A DNA stretch of 41,736 nucleotides. Source: Clostridiales bacterium. GTDB lineage: Bacteria > Bacillota > Clostridia > Oscillospirales > Acutalibacteraceae. Position 1 is the first letter of the stretch. Every line of letters begins with the position of its first letter. Under the pieces are notes generated by a model. That model searched no databases, was not told the origin of the DNA, and saw only the letters and a program-made list of their open reading frames with translations. Location of the stretch: positions 1 through 41,736 of the forward strand of contig JAHZIE010000018.1 of NCBI GenBank assembly GCA_019419895.1. The letters are read 5' to 3'. Positions 25,318 through 33,842 of the stretch are shown piece after piece. The translations under genes and the position numbers were made by a program.

Positions 25318-26658
25318 TTGGAACGTTTTCCTGTGCGTCCCTATCGAACTCATGGGGGGGCTCCTGTCCCCCACCTAAAAAATACAGCTGAAATGGAAAC
25401 GATCGTCATGCCGCCTCCAACACAGGTGATCCTTCCCATGCAGCAGCATGTCGGCGCGCCTTGCGCCCCGGTGGTAAAGGTGGGGGAAGAGGTCAGGGTG
25501 GGGCAGGTGGTTGCCAACAGCGATAAATTTATCTCCGCCCCCATTCATGCCACGGTTTCGGGAAAGGTCTCTAAAATTACGCAGATTCTTATGCCGGGCG
25601 GTCAGAAGATGGACGCGGTTGTCATTGACTCAGACGGCCAAATGACTCCCTGGGAGGGGATTGCGCCTCCTAAGGTAGATACAAAAAAGGAATTCGTCGC
25701 CGCGGTGCGGGAATCAGGCCTGGTGGGACTGGGTGGAGCGGGTTTCCCCGCCGCCGTCAAGCTGGATATTCCCGAGGGGAAAGTCATTGATACGATCATT
25801 GTCAACGGCGCGGAATGTGAGCCCTACATTACTTCTGATTACCGGGAGGCGGTGGAAAACTCCTGGGACGTCATGTCCGGCGTATATGCTTTGCTGGATA
25901 TGCTGAAGGCCCAGCGGGTGATCATCGCCATTGAATCGAATAAACCCAAGGCCATAGAGGTGCTCAATCGGATTGCGGAAAATGAAAACGATCCGGAGGA
26001 TCGGGTCAAGGTGCTGAAATTAAAGGCAAGATATCCCCAGGGGGCGGAAAAAGTTTTGGTTCAGGCGTGCACTGGCAGGAGGATTCCAAAAGGAAAACTT
26101 CCGGCCGATGTGGGCTGCATTGTCATCAACATCACTTCCGTGGCTTTTCTCTCCCGCTATCTGAAAACCGGCATGCCCCTGGTGGCAAAAAGGCTCACTG
26201 TAGATGGCTCCGCCATTGTAGAACCGAAGAATATCCGGGTTCCTATCGGTACGCCGATAAAGGATGTCATCCAATTCTGCGGAGGATACCGAGGTACGGT
26301 GAAAAAAATCCTGATGGGCGGGCCAATGATGGGGATGGCTCTGGTAGATGACAGCCTTCCGGTACTCAAGCAGAATAACGCTATCCTGGCCTTTGATGAA
26401 AAGGACGCTCCGGTGCCGGAGCCGTCGGCCTGCATCCGTTGCGGAAGATGCGTGGCGGCATGTCCCATGCGCCTCATGCCCACCCTTCTGGAGCGTCAGG
26501 CGGAAATGAGAAACGCTGGGGAACTGGAACGGCTGGGAGTCATGACCTGTATGGAGTGCGGTTCCTGCGCCTATGTTTGCCCCGCGGGGCGGCAGCTGGT
26601 TCAGTCTATGCGCCTGGGCAAATCGATCCTGCGCGGCGCCATGGCAGCTAAGAAATAA
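25318..26658 (+). CDS. rnfC: Rnf complex subunit RnfC
   Basis: A 446-aa peripheral subunit that binds FMN and NADH on the cytoplasmic side. The N-terminal barrel has PPPTQVILPMQQHVGAP. The Rossmann-like NADH/FMN region has GLGGAGFPAAVKL and NGAECEPYIT. Two C-terminal 4Fe-4S motifs are CIRCGRCVAACP and CMECGSCAYVCP. The start is TTG 25318, 8 nt after AGGAAGG; the family alignment begins with the THGG segment shortly after it. It is the first gene of rnfCDGEAB, the order seen in Clostridium and Acetobacterium. In the complex it receives electrons for NAD+ reduction. Confidence 0.96.
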   Translation: MERFPVRPYRTHGGAPVPHLKNTAEMETIVMPPPTQVILPMQQHVGAPCAPVVKVGEEVRVGQVVANSDKFISAPIHATVSGKVSKITQILMPGGQKMDAVVIDSDGQMTPWEGIAPPKVDTKKEFVAAVRESGLVGLGGAGFPAAVKLDIPEGKVIDTIIVNGAECEPYITSDYREAVENSWDVMSGVYALLDMLKAQRVIIAIESNKPKAIEVLNRIAENENDPEDRVKVLKLKARYPQGAEKVLVQACTGRRIPKGKLPADVGCIVINITSVAFLSRYLKTGMPLVAKRLTVDGSAIVEPKNIRVPIGTPIKDVIQFCGGYRGTVKKILMGGPMMGMALVDDSLPVLKQNNAILAFDEKDAPVPEPSACIRCGRCVAACPMRLMPTLLERQAEMRNAGELERLGVMTCMECGSCAYVCPAGRQLVQSMRLGKSILRGAMAAKK

Positions 26659-26725
26659 AAGAGCGGCATTTTGTCATCATTTAAAGGGCAGATGCCAGCC
26701 TAGTATGAAAAGGGATGATGCGTCG

Positions 26726-27688
26726 ATGGAAGAAAAATTGTTGGTTTCCCCCTCCCCCCATTTGCGGGGGAGTGAAAATACCCAGAAAATTATGCTGGAT
26801 GTTATTATCGCCCTCCTTCCCGCGGCGGTAGCTTCCATTGTGATTTTTGGGCCGAGGGCCCTCATGGTGATAGCGGTTTGCGTCTGTTCCAGCGTGGTCG
26901 CGGAATACCTGTGCCGCAGGGTTATGAAGCGCCCCAATACAGTGGGGGATCTCAGCGCCGTGGTGACGGGCTTGCTCCTGGCGTTTAACCTGCCGGTGAC
27001 CATTCACCCGGCCATTGCCGCTTTGGGCGCTGTTATCGCCATTGTGGTGGTAAAACAGATGTTCGGCGGAATTGGACAGAATTTTGTGAACCCCGCCCTG
27101 ACGGCGAGAATTGTGCTGATGGTAAGCTTCCCGACGGCCATGAGCACATGGGTGAGCCCTTTTTATTACCGCATGGGAGAAAGCCTGGACGCCGTGACAA
27201 CGGCCACTCCCCTCACCATGCTTAATGAAGGAGCCCAATCGGGAATGCCCGATCTGATCCATATGTTTTTTGGCGTCCGCGGAGGCTGTCTGGGTGAAAC
27301 CTGTATTTTTGCCCTGCTGCTGGGTGGAATTTACCTGCTGGCGCGCGGAATTATCGGCATTTGGATCCCGGCGGTATACATTGGCACAGTGTTTGTCATG
27401 ACGTGGCTTTTAGGAGGGGATCCCCTCTACGGAGTGATGTCTGGCGGGCTGGTTTTGGGCGCTGTTTTTATGGCTACGGATTATACTACCTCTCCCCTGA
27501 CAAGAAGCGGCAAAATTATATTTGCCGTCGGCTGCGGGCTGCTGACAGTGCTGATCCGGAAATTCGGGGCGCTGCCGGAAGGGGTATCCTTCTCCATTAT
27601 CCTGATGAATATCCTTGTTCCCCATATTGAAAGGCTGACCAGGCCGAAACCGTTTGGAGAGGAGGGAAAGCGGCGTGAAAAAGCTTAA
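26726..27688 (+). CDS. rnfD: Rnf complex subunit RnfD
   Basis: A 320-aa integral membrane protein with nine or ten TM segments. The family start is MEEKLLVSPSPHLR..., so ATG 26726 is chosen; ATG 26705 is an alternative with a weaker ribosome binding site. The covalent FMN site is Thr161 in DAVTTATPL, a variant of the SGAT motif with Thr-Thr in place of Ser-Gly. TPLTRSGKIIFAVGCG is the conserved C-terminal region. FMN attachment would need the ApbE encoded upstream. The 14-nt overlap with rnfG implies coupled translation. It works in the ion-translocating membrane core. Confidence 0.94.
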   Translation: MEEKLLVSPSPHLRGSENTQKIMLDVIIALLPAAVASIVIFGPRALMVIAVCVCSSVVAEYLCRRVMKRPNTVGDLSAVVTGLLLAFNLPVTIHPAIAALGAVIAIVVVKQMFGGIGQNFVNPALTARIVLMVSFPTAMSTWVSPFYYRMGESLDAVTTATPLTMLNEGAQSGMPDLIHMFFGVRGGCLGETCIFALLLGGIYLLARGIIGIWIPAVYIGTVFVMTWLLGGDPLYGVMSGGLVLGAVFMATDYTTSPLTRSGKIIFAVGCGLLTVLIRKFGALPEGVSFSIILMNILVPHIERLTRPKPFGEEGKRREKA

Positions 27689-28250
27689 TTGGAAGGAAAT
27701 ATTTCTGCCCGCTGCCGCGCTGACTGTGATTTGCCTGGTGGTGACGGCGGCTCTGGGACTAACCAATGAGCTGACCAAGGGGCCTATCGCCGTTCTCCAG
27801 GAGGAAACGGAAATCGCCTCACGTCAGAAGGTTCTCCCCAAAGCGCAGGAGTTTACGGAAATAGAATATGAGGGCCTGCCAAAGTCTCCCTATGAAGGAA
27901 GAGACGCTTCGGGACAGCTAGTCGGCTATGTGATTGTCACCCAGGCCAAGGGCTACGGAGGCGCCGTTCAGGTGATGACGGGAATCGACGCCAGCGGGAC
28001 GGTGACCGGCGTCAATATCCTTTCCCACAGCGAGACGGTGGGGCTGGGGGCAAACGCCGCCAAGCCGGAGTTCACCGATCAATATCAGAAGCCAATCCCG
28101 GAGGAGGGCTTTGTTGTCGAAAAGAATGGAAAGGATGGGGATGCCATCCAGGCGTTGACGGGCGCGACCATAACCTCCAACGCGGTGACCGACGCGGTCA
28201 ACAGCGCCGTGAAGGTTTATGAAGAATTGAGCGGAAAGGGGGAGGCGTAA
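27675..28250 (+). CDS. rnfG: Rnf complex subunit RnfG
   Basis: A 191-aa subunit with one N-terminal TM (about 10-31) and an extracytoplasmic FMN-binding domain. The flavinylation motif is LTGATITS (Thr165), and GYGGAVQVMTGID matches the family core. GTG 27675 is the start, with GGAGGG 8 nt upstream; it lies inside the end of rnfD. Together with RnfD it is a substrate of ApbE. The spacing to rnfE is a single base. Confidence 0.95.
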   Translation: MKKLNWKEIFLPAAALTVICLVVTAALGLTNELTKGPIAVLQEETEIASRQKVLPKAQEFTEIEYEGLPKSPYEGRDASGQLVGYVIVTQAKGYGGAVQVMTGIDASGTVTGVNILSHSETVGLGANAAKPEFTDQYQKPIPEEGFVVEKNGKDGDAIQALTGATITSNAVTDAVNSAVKVYEELSGKGEA

Positions 28251-28251
28251 A

Positions 28252-28938
28252 ATGGCAAAGCGTTCCCTGTGGCAGGAAGTTACAAAAGGAATTGTAAAGG
28301 AAAATCCGGTGCTTCGCCTGGTTCTGGGTACCTGCCCGACTTTGGCTATCACCACGGCGGCCAGCAATGCCATTGGAATGGGGATTGCCGCGACTTTGGT
28401 GCTGGTATGCTCCAACGCGGTGATTTCAGCCCTGCGGAAGGTCATTCCGGACAAGGTGCGCATCCCTGCCTTTATCACCATCATCGCCGGGTTTGTCACC
28501 ATCGTGCAGATGCTGGTCAAGGCCTTTGCGCCGGAAATTGACAGTTCTCTTGGCATCTATCTCCCCCTGATTGTTGTAAATTGTATTATTTTGGGCCGCG
28601 CGGAAATGTTTGCCAGCAAGAACCGCGTCCTTCCTTCCATTTTGGATGGGCTGGGCATGGGGATCGGCTTTACCGCTGCGCTGCTGCTCATGGGGATTAT
28701 CCGGGAGCTTTTTGGCGCGGGGACGATTTTCGGCCTGCCGGTGACCTCGGGCTTTATGGAGCCCATGCTGATTTTCATTTTGCCTCCCGGGGGGTTCTTT
28801 GTCTTTGGAATGCTGGTTGCCCTGGCGAATAAGCTGTCCAAACAGGATGGGAAGCGCCGGCAGGCGGGATGCGGCGGCTGTCCGTTAAAGGACGGATGCG
28901 GCAAGCTGGCGGATAAGGAGGGGATGAGCCATGATTAA
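28252..28938 (+). CDS. rnfE: Rnf complex subunit RnfE
   Basis: A 228-aa integral membrane subunit with six TM segments, paired with RnfA as the membrane-embedded iron-sulfur core. The family motifs are NPVLRLVLGTCPTLAIT and GIYLPLIVVNCIILGRAE, each with a conserved Cys. The C terminus carries an extra Cys-rich tail, CGGCPLKDGC (about 209-218), not needed for the core, which may bind metal. It has a strong ribosome binding site (GGGGGAGG) and overlaps rnfA by 8 nt. Confidence 0.96.
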   Translation: MAKRSLWQEVTKGIVKENPVLRLVLGTCPTLAITTAASNAIGMGIAATLVLVCSNAVISALRKVIPDKVRIPAFITIIAGFVTIVQMLVKAFAPEIDSSLGIYLPLIVVNCIILGRAEMFASKNRVLPSILDGLGMGIGFTAALLLMGIIRELFGAGTIFGLPVTSGFMEPMLIFILPPGGFFVFGMLVALANKLSKQDGKRRQAGCGGCPLKDGCGKLADKEGMSHD

Positions 28939-29539
28939 AAGCCTTGTCGCCATTTTTCTGGCGGCGATTCTGACAGAAAACTATGTGCTGTCAAAATTTC
29001 TCGGGATCTGCCCCTTCCTGGGTGTCTCCAAAAAGCTGAATACGGCGGTGGGAATGAGCACGGCCGTCACCTTCGTCATGGTGCTGGCCACGGCTGTCAC
29101 CTGGCCGATTTACACCTATCTGCTTTATCCCAATGGGCTTTCCTACCTGCAGACTATTGTATTTATTCTAATTATTGCCGCTCTGGTGCAGCTGGTGGAA
29201 ATTGTTTTGAGAAAGTATATCCCGTCCCTGTATCAGGCGTTGGGCATCTACCTGCCCCTGATCACCACCAACTGCGCTGTCCTGGGTGTCACTCTCCTGG
29301 TGATCCAAAAGGGAGAATCTGACGCGAGCTTTGGATATATACAGTCCCTGGTCAACGCGCTGGGCTCCGGACTGGGCTTTATGCTGGCCATGGTGCTGTT
29401 TGCCGGTGTTCGGGAACGGCTGGAAGGCTGCGACATCCCCAAATCCCTCCAAGGCCTGCCCATTACTCTGGTGGCGGCCTCCCTGGTGGCGGTCTCGTTT
29501 TTGGGCTTCCAGGGGCTTGTGGACGGATTGTTTGCCTGA
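28931..29539 (+). CDS. rnfA: Rnf complex subunit RnfA
   Basis: A 202-aa integral membrane subunit with six TM segments, homologous to RnfE in inverted topology. It has ENYVLSKFLGICPFLGVS near the N terminus and GIYLPLITTNCAVLGV in the middle, each with the Cys that in the family co-ordinates a 2Fe-2S cluster within the membrane. Its start overlaps the rnfE stop. It is followed by rnfB after 45 nt. Confidence 0.97.
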   Translation: MIKSLVAIFLAAILTENYVLSKFLGICPFLGVSKKLNTAVGMSTAVTFVMVLATAVTWPIYTYLLYPNGLSYLQTIVFILIIAALVQLVEIVLRKYIPSLYQALGIYLPLITTNCAVLGVTLLVIQKGESDASFGYIQSLVNALGSGLGFMLAMVLFAGVRERLEGCDIPKSLQGLPITLVAASLVAVSFLGFQGLVDGLFA

Positions 29540-29584
29540 TGAAGGGAAGGAAAAGAGAAGGGCGGAAGGGTGTGAAGGTTTGAA

Positions 29585-30382
29585 ATGAATGGAGTATTGC
29601 TCGCGGTTATCATCGTCGGGGCGATCGGCCTGATTGCCGGTATTGGGCTGGCGGTTGCGTCGGTGGTGATGGCTGTTCCGAAAAATGAGAAGGCGGAGGC
29701 CATCGAAGGGGTGCTTCCGGGAGCGAACTGCGGGGCCTGCGGATATTCCGGCTGCGCGGGATACGCGGAAGCGTTGGCAAAAGGGGAGGCCAAGGTGGGG
29801 CTGTGTTCTCCCGGCGGCGCTGAAGTGGCCGCCGCTGTGGCGGCTTTGCTGGGAACCGGAGAGGTCCAGGTGGAGAAGAAAACCGCCCTGGTGCACTGTA
29901 TGGGAAGTTATGATAATACATGGGATAAGATGGAATACCAGGGACAAAAAAGCTGCGCCGCCGCGGTCCAGCTGTTTGGCGGTGTGGGGGCCTGTTCCTA
30001 TGGATGCATGGGGCTGGGGGACTGCGCGGCAGTCTGCGAATATGGCGCCATCACCATCTGCAATGGGGTCGCGAATATTTCTCCCGAGGCGTGCCGGGGC
30101 TGTTCCAAGTGTGTGGCGGCTTGTCCCAAGCATTTGATCAGCTTCGTGCCCTTCAGGACTCAGGCGGTGGTGCGCTGCTCCAACTGTGACAAGGGCGGGG
30201 AGACCCGTAAAGTCTGCCAGGTGGGCTGTATTGGCTGCATGCGCTGTGTGAAGGCCTGTGAATATGGAGCGGTCAAGGTGGAGAATTTCCACGCCCGGGT
30301 GGATCCTGACCTTTGCACCGCCTGTGGAAAGTGCGCGGAGGTATGTCCGCAGCATTGTATTTCCATCGTGGAATTTCAGTAG
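29585..30382 (+). CDS. rnfB: Rnf complex subunit RnfB (ferredoxin-binding iron-sulfur protein)
   Basis: A 265-aa subunit with an N-terminal TM (about 5-30), then a cytoplasmic iron-sulfur part. The first cluster motif is NCGACGYSGC, with a further Cys after KVGLC. Then come CSYGCMGLGDCAAVC, CRGCSKCVAACP, CIGCMRCVKAC and CTACGKCAEVCP, so about five 4Fe-4S clusters are expected. It accepts electrons from reduced ferredoxin and feeds the membrane core. It is the last gene of the rnf operon, as in other clostridia. Confidence 0.97.
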   Translation: MNGVLLAVIIVGAIGLIAGIGLAVASVVMAVPKNEKAEAIEGVLPGANCGACGYSGCAGYAEALAKGEAKVGLCSPGGAEVAAAVAALLGTGEVQVEKKTALVHCMGSYDNTWDKMEYQGQKSCAAAVQLFGGVGACSYGCMGLGDCAAVCEYGAITICNGVANISPEACRGCSKCVAACPKHLISFVPFRTQAVVRCSNCDKGGETRKVCQVGCIGCMRCVKACEYGAVKVENFHARVDPDLCTACGKCAEVCPQHCISIVEFQ

Positions 30383-30541
30383 ATCGGCTCTTTGACTCCA
30401 ATTGCTGGAATGTGAAAGTCCCCGTGTTTTATTTAAACACAAAAGTATCCTTAGGGGGCTGGAAAGAAAATTGGAGGGGCCATGATGGAAACGGTCTTAC
30501 CTAAGTTTTTATGATTTTGAAAATGGGAACCGGAGAGGAAG

Positions 30542-30575
30542 AGCAGGCGGCTTTAAACGGCCGCCTGCTTGTTTT
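30542..30575 (+). terminator. Intrinsic terminator of the rnf operon
   Basis: Stem AGCAGGCGGC / GCCGCCTGCT, 8-nt loop, then TGTTTT. It lies 160 nt after rnfB and only 16 nt before the next start codon, so read-through could feed the NimA-like gene. A weaker GTGTTT/AAACAC hairpin lies between (about 30424-30440). Confidence 0.75.
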
Positions 30576-30591
30576 AAAAAGGAGGAAGACA

Positions 30592-31062
30592 ATGAGGAGA
30601 AGGCACAGGGAAATTTCCCAGCCGGAGAGGATTGATGAAATCATTATGCGCTGCGACTGCTGCCGTCTGGGATTTTCCGATGGGAAAAACGCCTATATTG
30701 TGCCGATGAATTTTGGTTTTCTTCACCGTGGAAGGGAGCGGTTTTTTTATTTTCACAGCGCCCGGGAGGGACGGAAGATCGATCTGATCCGCCGGAATGG
30801 AAGGGCCGGCTTTGAACTGGACACCTTTCATGGAGTCAACACCGGGGATTCTGCATGCTCTTATTCTTTCCGCTTTCAGAGCGTCATAGGAGAAGGGGAG
30901 ATCGCGCTGGTTGAGGAAAAAGAGGAAAAGGAGACCGCGTTATCCCTGTTGATGGAGCATTACACGGGGAAAAATAACTGGTCCTTTCAAGAAAAGGAGT
31001 TGGAAGGTGTGGCGGTCATCAGGCTGAGGGTTACGGAGCTTTCCTGCAAAATGCATGAATAA
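30592..31062 (+). CDS. Pyridoxamine 5'-phosphate oxidase-like (NimA-type) flavoprotein
   Basis: A 156-aa flavin-binding split-barrel protein of the PNPOx-like / NimA type. It has IIMRCDCCRLGF at the position of the usual active-site lead, YIVPMNFGF, FHSAREGRKIDLIRRN (flavin phosphate-binding pattern), CSYSFRFQSVIGEGEIALVE and a C-terminal VIRLRVTELSCK. Such proteins bind FMN, FAD or F420 and reduce nitro or quinone compounds; some also bind heme. The start ATG follows AAGGAGG at 5-6 nt. It sits behind the rnf terminator and may be partly co-transcribed. Nitroimidazole resistance should not be assumed. Confidence 0.88.
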   Translation: MRRRHREISQPERIDEIIMRCDCCRLGFSDGKNAYIVPMNFGFLHRGRERFFYFHSAREGRKIDLIRRNGRAGFELDTFHGVNTGDSACSYSFRFQSVIGEGEIALVEEKEEKETALSLLMEHYTGKNNWSFQEKELEGVAVIRLRVTELSCKMHE

Positions 31063-31084
31063 CGCGTCTGGGAGGGCAGAAATA

Positions 31085-31478
31085 TGCGGCACTTGCAAGC
31101 GATTTGAAGCCTGAACGGTGGGGAAAGTCCAGATTCGGCGCTTCCATCAGAAGGTACAAAGCGGATCAGAAAATTGAAGAATCTGCGGGTAACATATCCC
31201 GGAAGGTTTTAACCACAAATCCGCGTTCTCTGGAAGCGGGATTCTCGCCTGAGAGGTGTTTCCAGAAGGTGCCTCCGCATACGGAATATACTCTCACGGA
31301 AACAGAATACAGCCCCAAGCCGGTTTTAGGCGCTAGGGTTGAAATGGGTGGGGACGGGAATATTATCGGAAAAACGGCTGGAAATTCCGAGGCGGGCGAT
31401 AGGGCGATTATCCCCGGTATCTTTTACGGGGAGCGGCCTGTGGATATCGCCCGAAGAACTGTATGGGGCCGCCGCTGA
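31085..31478 (+). ncRNA. Candidate structured non-coding RNA (unassigned)
   Basis: A 390-nt interval with an orderly series of hairpins. These are GAAGC/GCTTC (31106-31144), GCGGAT/ATCCGC (31161-31224) enclosing CGGG/CCCG (31186-31201), TCTGGAA/TTCCAGA (31229-31266) enclosing TCTC-gcct-GAGA, TCGGAA/TTCCGA (31366-31390), and GGGCGATA/TATCGCCC (31394-31452) enclosing CCCCG/CGGGG. The nested outer and inner stems argue for a folded RNA. A TTG-start open frame covers it but has no ribosome binding site or protein-like features. The strand is a guess, based on the flanking plus-strand genes. GGGGAAAGTCC at 31120 recalls RNase P, but the rest does not fit. Confidence 0.4.
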
Positions 31479-31507
31479 AATTAAACGAAGGAAAAACGGA
31501 TTTTTAA

Positions 31508-31536
31508 TTTACTTTTAAGCCAGTATATGATAGGAT
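31508..31536 (+). promoter_or_regulatory. Candidate promoter of the GH31 gene
   Basis: TTTACT (31508-31513), 17-nt spacer, TAGGAT (31531-31536), 41 nt before the start codon. Confidence 0.5.
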
Positions 31537-31577
31537 AAAAATACTAATTTTTCAGCCCATGAAAGGTGGGGATTTTT

Positions 31578-33767
31578 ATGTTTATTACAGCAGGCAGCGG
31601 AGGATTGGTGCGGGTTGACGTGCTCACTCCCTCGACCTTCCGGATCCGTTTCAGCCAAAATGGGGAATTTAAGGAATCCGGACTGAGCCGGTATCATATC
31701 CTCCATGAGCCGGAACAGGAATGCGCTTATGAAACGGAAGAGGGACAAAATGAGGTGGTTATTTCCACATCCAAAGCCAGGCTGACGGTCAGCCGGGAGG
31801 ATGGAAGGGTGAGCTTTTGCCGGGCGGACGGCGAAAAGCTGCTTTTTAACGGCAAAGCGCCGGAGAGTCTGGATACAAAAGGGTTTAAGGTACATTTTAC
31901 CGTTGCTCCTGAGGACCGTATTTATGGGATGGGCGATGTGACCAGAGACCGGCTGGAAAAAAGGGGATTTAAGAGAATGATGTGGGTGGCCAATGTGGCG
32001 GCTTATGTCCCCATCACCTTTCTCATGGGGTACCGCGGCTGGGGGCTTTTGCTGAATACCACCTGGCGTCATTTGGCGGATATCTGTGCCCAGGACCCCA
32101 ATGAAATGTATTTTCACGCCAAGGGCGGAACTCTGGATTACTATCTTTTCTGCGGCGGCTCCTATGAGGAAATTCTAAACGATTATACTGAAATTGCCGG
32201 CAAGCCGGTCATGCTTCCCCTTTCCGCTTATGGCCTGACCTATGTCTGCAATGAGAACGTGGACGCCTTCCAGATGCTTCAGGACGCGCGCACCTTCCGC
32301 CAGGAAAACATTCCCTGCGATATTATCGGGCTGGAACCAGGCTGGATGGAACAGCGCTATGATACCACAGTGGAAAAAAAGTGGAGTAAAAAGTTTCATA
32401 TTCCTTATTGGACGGATAAGGAAGACCTCACCTTTATCGGCGCCGCCAAGCGGATGGGTTTCAAACTGAGCCTGTGGCTGTGCTGCGAATATGATTTCAG
32501 CTATTACGAGGAGCAGCTCCTGGGCGCTCAGAAGCTGGTGGATCGGACGGCTGAAAAGGAATATGAAGAGGATGACTTTATCAAAGATGTACATTTGGGA
32601 CATTCCCCTATTAAAATGGATAAAATTACAAAAGAAGACGAGCCGTGGTTCGAACATCTCAAAAAGTTTGTAGATCAGGGGGCCGAGGCGTTTAAACTGG
32701 ACGGGGCTTTCCAGGTCAATGAGCATCCCGACCGGCTTTACGGCAATGGCATGACGGATGAAGAAATGCATAATCTTTATCCGGCGCTGTACAATAAGCA
32801 GATGAGCCTTGGCTATAAGGAACATACAGGCAGGCGCTCTATGATATACAGCTCCGGAGGCTACACGGGAATCCAGCAGTACAGCGCCACTTGGGCGGGA
32901 GATACGGGCGGCGGGCCTCGCAGCTTGGTTTCTCTCATGAATCATGGAATGTCAGGACACAGCAATACCAGCTGCGATATGGACATTTTCTCCATGGAAA
33001 GCATCCATTTTGGATTTTTGCAGCCCTGGTCCCAGCTGAACAACTGGGATTATTTCCATCAGCCCTGGTATATGGGCAAGCAGCTGGAGCGGGCAGTCCG
33101 GGAATATTCCCAGCTGAGGTACCGCCTTCTGCCCTATATTTACACTGCGGCGCATACCGCCGCCAGCACGGGGATGCCAATCATGCGGGCGATGCCGCTG
33201 ATGTATCCTGATTTCAGGGAAGGCGACGGTATGCTTCACCAGTATTTCCTGGGGAATTCCCTGCTGGTCAGCGCTTTTGAAAAGGACGTTTATCTTCCTT
33301 CAGACAGCCGCTGGATTGACTTCTGGACAGAACAGCTTTACGAGGGTGGGCAGACGCTGTCTTACTGCCCGCCTGAGGGGAAAGGAGGGGCCCTGTTTGT
33401 CAAGGAGGGCTCTGTTCTGCCCATGTGGGAGCCGGTTGATTTTGTGGAAGAGCGGGATCAAAGCCGTGTGGAGCTTCATATTTATGGCGGCGCGCAAGGC
33501 GGTACGGAGATTTATGAGGATGACGGCGTCACCTACAGTTATCTGGAAGGCTGTTATGGGCTGATTTTTGTGTCGTTTACTGAGTCGGCTGGGGACTATG
33601 AGTTCCAGATTTCGACCTCAGGAGGATTTGAGGGCTGGAAGGAAAAGAAAACCTATCAGCTGGTATTCCATGGAGCCAAAAACGTGTCATCCGTCAGAGT
33701 CAACGGAGAGATGGCTCCAGTATCCGGAAAAGATGGCCTGTATACGGCGGATTTTGAGGATAAATAA
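31578..33767 (+). CDS. Glycoside hydrolase family 31 (alpha-glucosidase/alpha-xylosidase-like)
   Basis: A 729-aa cytoplasmic retaining alpha-glycosidase. It has an N-terminal beta domain (about 1-200), a TIM barrel (about 210-570) and C-terminal beta domains. The nucleophile is probably Asp375 in EAFKLDGAF, and the acid/base Asp442 in WAGDTGGG. MIYSSGGYTGIQQY and GHSNTSCDMDIF fit the GH31 substrate loops. The KLDG form differs from the commoner KTDFGE of alpha-xylosidases, so the subfamily is uncertain. The start is ATG 31578, 5-6 nt after AGGTGGGG. It is monocistronic, behind the folded intergenic region, and ends at a strong terminator. Confidence 0.93.
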   Translation: MFITAGSGGLVRVDVLTPSTFRIRFSQNGEFKESGLSRYHILHEPEQECAYETEEGQNEVVISTSKARLTVSREDGRVSFCRADGEKLLFNGKAPESLDTKGFKVHFTVAPEDRIYGMGDVTRDRLEKRGFKRMMWVANVAAYVPITFLMGYRGWGLLLNTTWRHLADICAQDPNEMYFHAKGGTLDYYLFCGGSYEEILNDYTEIAGKPVMLPLSAYGLTYVCNENVDAFQMLQDARTFRQENIPCDIIGLEPGWMEQRYDTTVEKKWSKKFHIPYWTDKEDLTFIGAAKRMGFKLSLWLCCEYDFSYYEEQLLGAQKLVDRTAEKEYEEDDFIKDVHLGHSPIKMDKITKEDEPWFEHLKKFVDQGAEAFKLDGAFQVNEHPDRLYGNGMTDEEMHNLYPALYNKQMSLGYKEHTGRRSMIYSSGGYTGIQQYSATWAGDTGGGPRSLVSLMNHGMSGHSNTSCDMDIFSMESIHFGFLQPWSQLNNWDYFHQPWYMGKQLERAVREYSQLRYRLLPYIYTAAHTAASTGMPIMRAMPLMYPDFREGDGMLHQYFLGNSLLVSAFEKDVYLPSDSRWIDFWTEQLYEGGQTLSYCPPEGKGGALFVKEGSVLPMWEPVDFVEERDQSRVELHIYGGAQGGTEIYEDDGVTYSYLEGCYGLIFVSFTESAGDYEFQISTSGGFEGWKEKKTYQLVFHGAKNVSSVRVNGEMAPVSGKDGLYTADFEDK

Positions 33768-33799
33768 GGCGGAAAAGGAACCTTGGCCGTCTAGTAAAA

Positions 33800-33835
33800 A
33801 AACAGGGCCCTGGGAAGCTCCCGGCCCTGTTTCTT
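33800..33835 (+). terminator. Intrinsic terminator of the GH31 gene
   Basis: Stem AAACAGGGCC / GGCCCTGTTT with an inner GGGA-agc-TCCC hairpin; tail TTTCTTT. Confidence 0.85.
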
Positions 33836-33842
33836 TACGATA

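Noticed and set aside
31118..31140. RNase P RNA resemblance (GGGGAAAGTCC, and ACAGAAT further on)
   Set aside because: The universal GAGGAAAGUC context and the matching 3' P4 strand are not present, and the spacing and remaining stems do not fit an A- or B-type RNase P.
31104..31478. 124-codon TTG-start ORF
   Set aside because: No ribosome binding site, and it lies wholly in the hairpin-rich region; the structure explains the sequence better than a protein.
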